NCBI RefSeq assembly: GCF_016901775.1
Contig: NZ_JACJKW010000002.1
Coordinates: 98,845 to 162,844, forward strand
Source of the DNA: Intestinimonas butyriciproducens
GTDB taxonomy: Bacteria; Bacillota; Clostridia; Oscillospirales; Butyricicoccaceae
Direction of reading: 5' to 3'
Length of the DNA: 64,000 nt
The position numbers were made by a program, and so were the translations under genes. The notes beneath the pieces were generated by a model. It saw only the letters and a program-made list of their open reading frames with translations, was not told where the DNA came from and did not search any database. Below, in pieces: positions 59,897 through 64,000 of the stretch (the first letter of the stretch is position 1; each line of letters opens with the position of its first letter).

Positions 59897-60477
59897 CAGA
59901 CGCGCATCATTTTGCCGCAGGCTGTGACGGCTTCCAGAATTTCATACATATTGCTCACAGTGCCGCACTGGAGTTTGTCGGTGATGCCGAAGAAATTCAG
60001 GCAGGTGCCGCAGACCATCACCCGGGTGCCTTTTTCCATCAGTGTTTTCAGGCTGTCCACGATCTGCTGGTTTTCACAGGGCAGCATGACGCCTTCGTTC
60101 ATAAAGGCAATGACAGAGGGCGGGGTGTCCATCTGGGTCAGGGTGTAGAAATACATATTGATCAGGTTGTGGCCCAGCTCGTTGTCGGCAGAACCGATAC
60201 GGTTTTCGGTGCAGAAAATGGACCAGGAACGGTCTTCATAGGCCTCGGCCTTCTGCACATCGGCATTGGGGTCTTTTTTCAGGGTGACGGTGTAAACACC
60301 GTTTTCCTCCTGGCTCTCATGGGTATAGCCCACGCTTGCGGCAAAACGGCTCAGGTTCTGCACGGCGGTGGGGTTGTCCACCAGGGTCTGGATCTCTTCT
60401 TCACCGTTCTGCACGGCGGCCTTGGTCATGAGGACAGGCTTGGGGCAGGCTTCGCCCCGGGCATCGACTTTATACAT
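59896..60477 (-). CDS. yedF: YedF-type selenium-metabolism protein (TusA + DsrE-like)
   Basis: A 193-aa protein. The TusA-like N-terminal domain (about 1-70) has DARGEACPKPVLMTK with the persulfide/perselenide-carrying Cys in CPKP. The DsrE-like C-terminal domain has NLINMYFYTLTQMDTPPSVI and RVMVCGTCLNFFG. This is the YedF layout implicated in selenium trafficking. ATG 60477 has GGAGGG eight bases upstream; longer versions to 60570 lie outside the conserved domain and run through the promoter. Confidence 0.9.
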   Translation of the reverse strand: MYKVDARGEACPKPVLMTKAAVQNGEEEIQTLVDNPTAVQNLSRFAASVGYTHESQEENGVYTVTLKKDPNADVQKAEAYEDRSWSIFCTENRIGSADNELGHNLINMYFYTLTQMDTPPSVIAFMNEGVMLPCENQQIVDSLKTLMEKGTRVMVCGTCLNFFGITDKLQCGTVSNMYEILEAVTACGKMMRV

Positions 60478-60537
60478 TGGGGAACCCTCCAGTTTCAAAA
60501 AATCCGGACAAGGGCAAAGGCCCTGTCTCCTGATTTC

Positions 60538-60566
60538 ATTATAACAGCCGGTTTTTTTCCCGTCAA
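60538..60566 (-). promoter_or_regulatory. Promoter of the yedF-DUF3343 operon
   Basis: On the minus strand TTGACG (60561-60566), 17-base spacer, TATAAT (60538-60543). Confidence 0.88.
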
Positions 60567-60630
60567 TCAAAGGGAGGGTTCTATCGAAAAGGGCGATAAA
60601 AAGGGGAACTTTTATTGAAAATATCCCTTT

Positions 60631-60990
60631 TCAGCTGCCGTAATCCTCCAGCAGCATCTGAAGCTCTTCCTGATTGCGAAGGCCGATGCCTTCTTTCAGC
60701 ATTTCCCGGTCCTTCAGGGGCAGAACGGCTGTATCAAAATCGGTGACATACTGAGGCGTCAGGGATTCCATGGAGGAATAGACGGCGATTTTTCCCTGGT
60801 AATCCCGCACCACATATTGATAAAGGACCTTTTCCGCCGGCTGTACCTCCACCTGCTGGTTTTGATGGGAGACGGTCTGGAGGGGGGAAGCCTCTTCGGG
60901 ACGGGAAGAAACGAGGGCGGCCATCCCCATGGCCAGGGAGACGGAAATCAGGCCCCCCAGAATAAAAAAACGGCTTTTGGCAGCGGTCAT
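60631..60990 (-). CDS. BofC C-terminal-domain-like membrane or secreted protein
   Basis: A 119-aa protein with an N-terminal hydrophobic segment (about 7-27) acting as anchor or signal. The remainder matches the BofC C-terminal domain: YQYVVRDYQGKIAVYSS, then LPLKDREMLKEGIGL and a terminal EELQMLLEDYGS. In Bacillus, BofC works in forespore sigma-K signalling; short single-domain relatives are common in Clostridia with unclear function. It suggests, but does not prove, a spore-forming host. Confidence 0.82.
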   Translation of the reverse strand: MTAAKSRFFILGGLISVSLAMGMAALVSSRPEEASPLQTVSHQNQQVEVQPAEKVLYQYVVRDYQGKIAVYSSMESLTPQYVTDFDTAVLPLKDREMLKEGIGLRNQEELQMLLEDYGS

Positions 60991-61059
60991 TGCGATTCCA
61001 CCTTTCCGGTTTATCTGCTGCTTATTTTTTCCATGTATGGAGGGCTTTATACAAAAGTT

Positions 61060-61089
61060 TTGGATTTTTTCCCGAATCTATGTTATAAT
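61060..61089 (+). promoter_or_regulatory. Promoter of the penicillin-binding protein gene
   Basis: Extended -10 TGTTATAAT (hexamer 61084-61089) with a weak TTGGAT 18 bases upstream (61060-61065). Confidence 0.7.
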
Positions 61090-61211
61090 GTAAACCGATT
61101 ATTGTATCTGGGCAGGGAACAAATGCCCCGCCCCATTCGTCTCAATCAGCAAGATACCCGGGAAGGCCTCAGGGCCATTCTCCCACACCCCGGCGAAAGG
61201 AGAACGGATCT

Positions 61212-63866
61212 TTGGATAAGCAACTCACTCCCAATGAAGGCGCGCCCCAGGAAAACCAGCGGAAAAAGCGGAAAAAACGGAAAAAGCGCCGTGTATTCGG
61301 TATGCGTCCCATTCCCTTTGTGCTGCTGTCCACGGTGCTCGTCGCCATCACCACCGTGGCCATCTGCGGCATGGCCTTCGCCCTGTATGTGAACAAGTAT
61401 ATCAATCCCACCATCGATATCAATCTGGATGACTTCCGGCTGAACTTTACCAGCTTTGTCACCTACATCGACAGCGAGGGCAACGAGCAGGTGCTGGAGG
61501 AACTCCATGGCAGCGAAAACCGGATCTGGGCCGATATGGATGAGATATCGCCCCAGCTTCAGCAGGCTTTTGTGGCCATCGAGGACAACCGCTTTTATGA
61601 GCATGGCGGCGTGGATTGGAAACGCTCCATCGGCGCGGCCCTCAACTATGTTGTGCCCTTCCGGGACAACTTCGGCGGCGGTTCCACCATCACCCAGCAG
61701 CTGATCAAAAACATCACCGGCGACGATGAGACTTCGGTGAAGCGGAAGATCACAGAAATCATGCGGGCCCTGGAGCTGGAGGATAAATACGAAAAGGACG
61801 ACATCCTGGAGTTTTATCTCAACACCATCTATCTGGGGCAGAATGCCTATGGCGTCAAGGCAGCGGCCCAGACCTATTTTGGCAAAGAGCCTTCCCAGCT
61901 GACCCTGGTGGAATGCGCGGCCATTGCAGGCATTACCAAAAACCCCTATAAATATGACCCGGTGCGTTTCCCCGAGTTCAACAAGGAGCGGCGGGACCTG
62001 GTGCTGGAGCAGATGTACAAATACGGCTATATCTCTGAAGAAGAGAAGAATGAGGCTATGGCCCAGGAACTGGTGCTCTATGAGCCCACCGAAGAAGAAG
62101 AGGACGAGCAGGTCTGGTCCTATTTTGTGGATGAGGTCTTTACCAGCGTGGTGGAGGACCTGATGGAGGAAAAGGGCTACAGCCAGGCGGTGGCCCGCCA
62201 GATGGTCTATACCGGCGGCCTGCGCATCGTCAGCACCATCGATCCCAATGTTCAGGCCAAGATGGACGCTGTGTTTCAGGATGAGGACAACCTGCCCGGC
62301 GTGCTGGGCAAGGACGGCACCATGCCCCAGTGCGCCATGGTCATTATGGACCAGCATACCGGTGAAGTGAAGGCCCTTTATGGCGGACGAGGTGAGAAGG
62401 AGGGCAACCTGGTGCTCAACCGAGCCACCAGAACCAACCGTTCTCCCGGTTCTTCCATCAAGCCGGTGAGCGTCTATGCTCCGGCTTTGGAGATGGGGCT
62501 GATCACCCCTGCGTCTGTGCTGGACGATGTGCCCCAGGATTTCTCCATCAAGAGTTCTGGCTGGCCCAAAAACTCCACCAATGGGGGCGTGTGGCAAGGC
62601 CGTATGACAGTGAAAAAGGCGGTAGCGGTTTCCAACAATACCATCCCTGTGGATTTGGTCCAACAGATGGGTGTGGATGCTTCCTTTAACTTTGCCACAG
62701 AAAAGCTGGGTCTGCCCTTGGAAGGGGGACGTACCGTCACCGACAAAAAGGGCAACACCAGCACGGTGTCCGACAAGGGCCTGGCGCCTTTGGCTCTGGG
62801 CGGTCTGACCGACGGCGTTTCTGTGCTGGATATGACTGCGGCCTATGCCGCTTTTGGCAACTACGGTTATTACAACGAGCCCAAGGTCTATACCAAGGTT
62901 TATGATTCCCAGGGCAATGTGATTTTGGACAACACCGGCGAGACGGTGGAGGCCATGAGCCAGAAAACCGCCGACTATATGCTGGATCTGCTGGTGAATG
63001 TGGTCACCGGCCCCCAGGGCACCGGCGCACGGGCCAAGATCCAGGGCATCGAGACCGGCGGTAAGACCGGTACCACCGACGATGATTACGACCGTTGGTT
63101 TGTGGGCATGACCCCTTATTATACCGCTGCTGTGTGGTTTGGCTATGATGCGCCCCAGGTGGTCAAGGGCGTGAGCACCAACCCGGCTCTGGCCATTTGG
63201 AAAGATGTGATGGAAGATGTGCATGCCGATCTGCCCAATGCCGAATTTGAACGGAAGACGGTTATGAAGACGGTGTATGTCTGCGCCGACAGCGGTCTCA
63301 AGCCCACGGAGTATTGCAGCAGCGATATCCGGGGCAGCCGGGTGATCTCGGCCCGTGTGGCGGCAGAGGATGTGCCCACGGCCAGCTGCGATATGCATGT
63401 GGCCGCTCAGATCGACACCCAGACCGGACAGCTGGCCAATGAGTTCTGTCCGGTGGGAGATGTGGCCACAGTGGGCATGCTGCGCATCGACCGCAGTTTC
63501 CCCATTTCCGGCGTGCGGGTCTCGGATGGAGGCTATGTGCTGCCCGGCAGCGATTCCAGCGGCTATCCTGCCGCCAGCGGTGAGGAATCGCCCAATCACA
63601 CCTGCATAGTGCACAATGCGGAAAATGACGGGAATGCTCCGGTGGAGCCCGATCCCAATGACCCCAATAACCCCACCGATCCAAACGATCCCAACAACCC
63701 CACCGATCCCGATGATCCCAATAATCCCACCGACCCGGATGATCCCGACAATCCCACCGATCCCGACGATCCGGAGGGGGGAGGGGAGACCACCGATCCG
63801 GAGGTGCCTCCCGATCCCGACGATAACCAGGATCCGGGAACCACGGTGACGCCATCCTCTCCGTAG
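61212..63866 (+). CDS. Class A penicillin-binding protein (PBP1A-like)
   Basis: A bifunctional 884-aa cell-wall synthase. A very basic cytoplasmic start (KKRKKRKKRR) precedes one TM helix (about 36-60). The glycosyltransferase domain has FVAIEDNRFYEHGGVDWKRS and GGSTITQQLIKNITGD. The transpeptidase has GSSIKP (active Ser-x-x-Lys), SNN and GGKTGTTDD. The C-terminus is a Pro-Asp-Asn repeat tail. The start is TTG at 61212 with AAAGGAG nine bases upstream, chosen because no ATG lies before the basic segment. Confidence 0.94.
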   Translation: MDKQLTPNEGAPQENQRKKRKKRKKRRVFGMRPIPFVLLSTVLVAITTVAICGMAFALYVNKYINPTIDINLDDFRLNFTSFVTYIDSEGNEQVLEELHGSENRIWADMDEISPQLQQAFVAIEDNRFYEHGGVDWKRSIGAALNYVVPFRDNFGGGSTITQQLIKNITGDDETSVKRKITEIMRALELEDKYEKDDILEFYLNTIYLGQNAYGVKAAAQTYFGKEPSQLTLVECAAIAGITKNPYKYDPVRFPEFNKERRDLVLEQMYKYGYISEEEKNEAMAQELVLYEPTEEEEDEQVWSYFVDEVFTSVVEDLMEEKGYSQAVARQMVYTGGLRIVSTIDPNVQAKMDAVFQDEDNLPGVLGKDGTMPQCAMVIMDQHTGEVKALYGGRGEKEGNLVLNRATRTNRSPGSSIKPVSVYAPALEMGLITPASVLDDVPQDFSIKSSGWPKNSTNGGVWQGRMTVKKAVAVSNNTIPVDLVQQMGVDASFNFATEKLGLPLEGGRTVTDKKGNTSTVSDKGLAPLALGGLTDGVSVLDMTAAYAAFGNYGYYNEPKVYTKVYDSQGNVILDNTGETVEAMSQKTADYMLDLLVNVVTGPQGTGARAKIQGIETGGKTGTTDDDYDRWFVGMTPYYTAAVWFGYDAPQVVKGVSTNPALAIWKDVMEDVHADLPNAEFERKTVMKTVYVCADSGLKPTEYCSSDIRGSRVISARVAAEDVPTASCDMHVAAQIDTQTGQLANEFCPVGDVATVGMLRIDRSFPISGVRVSDGGYVLPGSDSSGYPAASGEESPNHTCIVHNAENDGNAPVEPDPNDPNNPTDPNDPNNPTDPDDPNNPTDPDDPDNPTDPDDPEGGGETTDPEVPPDPDDNQDPGTTVTPSSP
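63648..63775 (+). repeat. 30-bp tandem repeats encoding PNDPNNPTDP-like units
   Basis: About four copies of a 30-bp unit encode a ten-residue Pro/Asp/Asn repeat at the C-terminal tail of the penicillin-binding protein, probably a flexible wall-spanning segment. Confidence 0.85.
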
Positions 63867-63893
63867 GAAAAACAATAAAAAAGAGACCCCGCT

Positions 63894-64000
63894 TGAACTG
63901 CACCCCATTTGTTAGACAGTATGATATACTGGATAACAAGTGGGGTGCTTCATTATGCCAAAAGGAATACCAAACAAACGATACACGCCAGAATTTAAGA
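63894..64000 (+). mobile_element. Left end of an insertion sequence, probably IS3-family, cut by the window
   Basis: After the penicillin-binding protein gene, TGAACTGCACCCC at 63894 looks like a transposon terminal repeat. A 15-bp inverted repeat with one mismatch (63900-63914 and 63934-63948) follows, and then an ATG at 63955. Only the left boundary is visible, so family and completeness cannot be confirmed. Confidence 0.6.
63955..64000 (+). CDS. Transposase (IS3 orfA-like), 3' end outside the window
   Basis: The first 15 residues, MPKGIPNKRYTPEFK, are typical of the helix-turn-helix orfA protein of IS3/IS150-type elements (the RYTPEFK pattern). The rest lies beyond the window. There is no strong ribosome site; GTGGGGTG lies seven bases before the ATG, within the right arm of the inverted repeat. 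Confidence 0.7.
   Translation, partial: MPKGIPNKRYTPEFK

Overview
The window is about 64 kb of GC-rich DNA from what looks like an anaerobic, probably spore-capable Firmicute of the gut Clostridia (Oscillospiraceae-like; a guess from gene content). Supporting signs are an LtaS-like polyglycerol-phosphate synthase, S-layer-homology repeats, a BofC-like protein, a YedF/DUF3343 selenium-metabolism pair, GHKL/LytTR two-component signalling, strong AGGAGG ribosome sites and TTGACA/TATAAT promoters. No species can be named from sequence alone.

Left flank (1-11.1 kb): mostly housekeeping and envelope genes. These are a 5'-truncated DUF2461 gene, an LtaS-like sulfatase, a threonine aldolase, and an SLH-anchored GHL10 lipoprotein. 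An AT-rich islet follows (ribbon-helix-helix gene plus a broken SLOG-type gene), flanked by two nearly identical terminators. Then come a GNAT acetyltransferase, a 4Fe-4S aldo/keto reductase, tRNA-Val(GAC), an unknown 220-aa protein, and an SPFH protein with a small ribbon-helix-helix partner.

Core (11.2-46.6 kb): a LytTR response regulator and a convergent GHKL histidine kinase precede a run of 25 same-strand genes encoding a phage-tail-like contractile injection system (CIS). The particle genes are sheath, two tubes, a tail assembly chaperone with a DUF6760 extension in the -1 frame, a hub (CIS_tube), gp27-like and gp5-like spike proteins, gp25, two J-like baseplate proteins, a P2 gpI-like protein, a DUF4255 cap, a DUF4280/PAAR tip and an AAA+ ATPase. 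The last two genes are a YbjN/secretion-chaperone-like protein and an 889-aa DUF4157 protein, the likely cargo. Between baseplate and cap genes sit four envelope proteins that standard CIS loci lack: an EssB/YukC-like pseudokinase with a LysM domain, a multi-domain receptor with a catalytically dead class III cyclase domain, a membrane MORN-repeat protein and a secreted copper-amine-oxidase-N-like protein. No tail-fibre gene and no conventional coiled-coil tape measure were seen. This fits a cytoplasmic or membrane-docked CIS rather than a freely released one (inference).

Right accessory region (46.6-57.7 kb): a small divergent gene resembling an NHLP leader peptide faces an operon for a solute-binding lipoprotein, a HlyD-like adaptor, and two NHLM-type ABC proteins. 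The first ABC protein has lost its C39 catalytic triad and its ATPase motifs. The second keeps Walker A but lacks the signature/Walker B block. The operon continues with a DUF2156 protein, a sensor-MFS fusion whose sensor half has the same layout as the CIS pseudocyclase receptor, and a GNAT acetyltransferase.

Right flank (57.7-64 kb): GNAT, a TSUP permease, DUF3343 and YedF, a BofC-like protein, a class A penicillin-binding protein, and the start of an insertion sequence cut by the window end.
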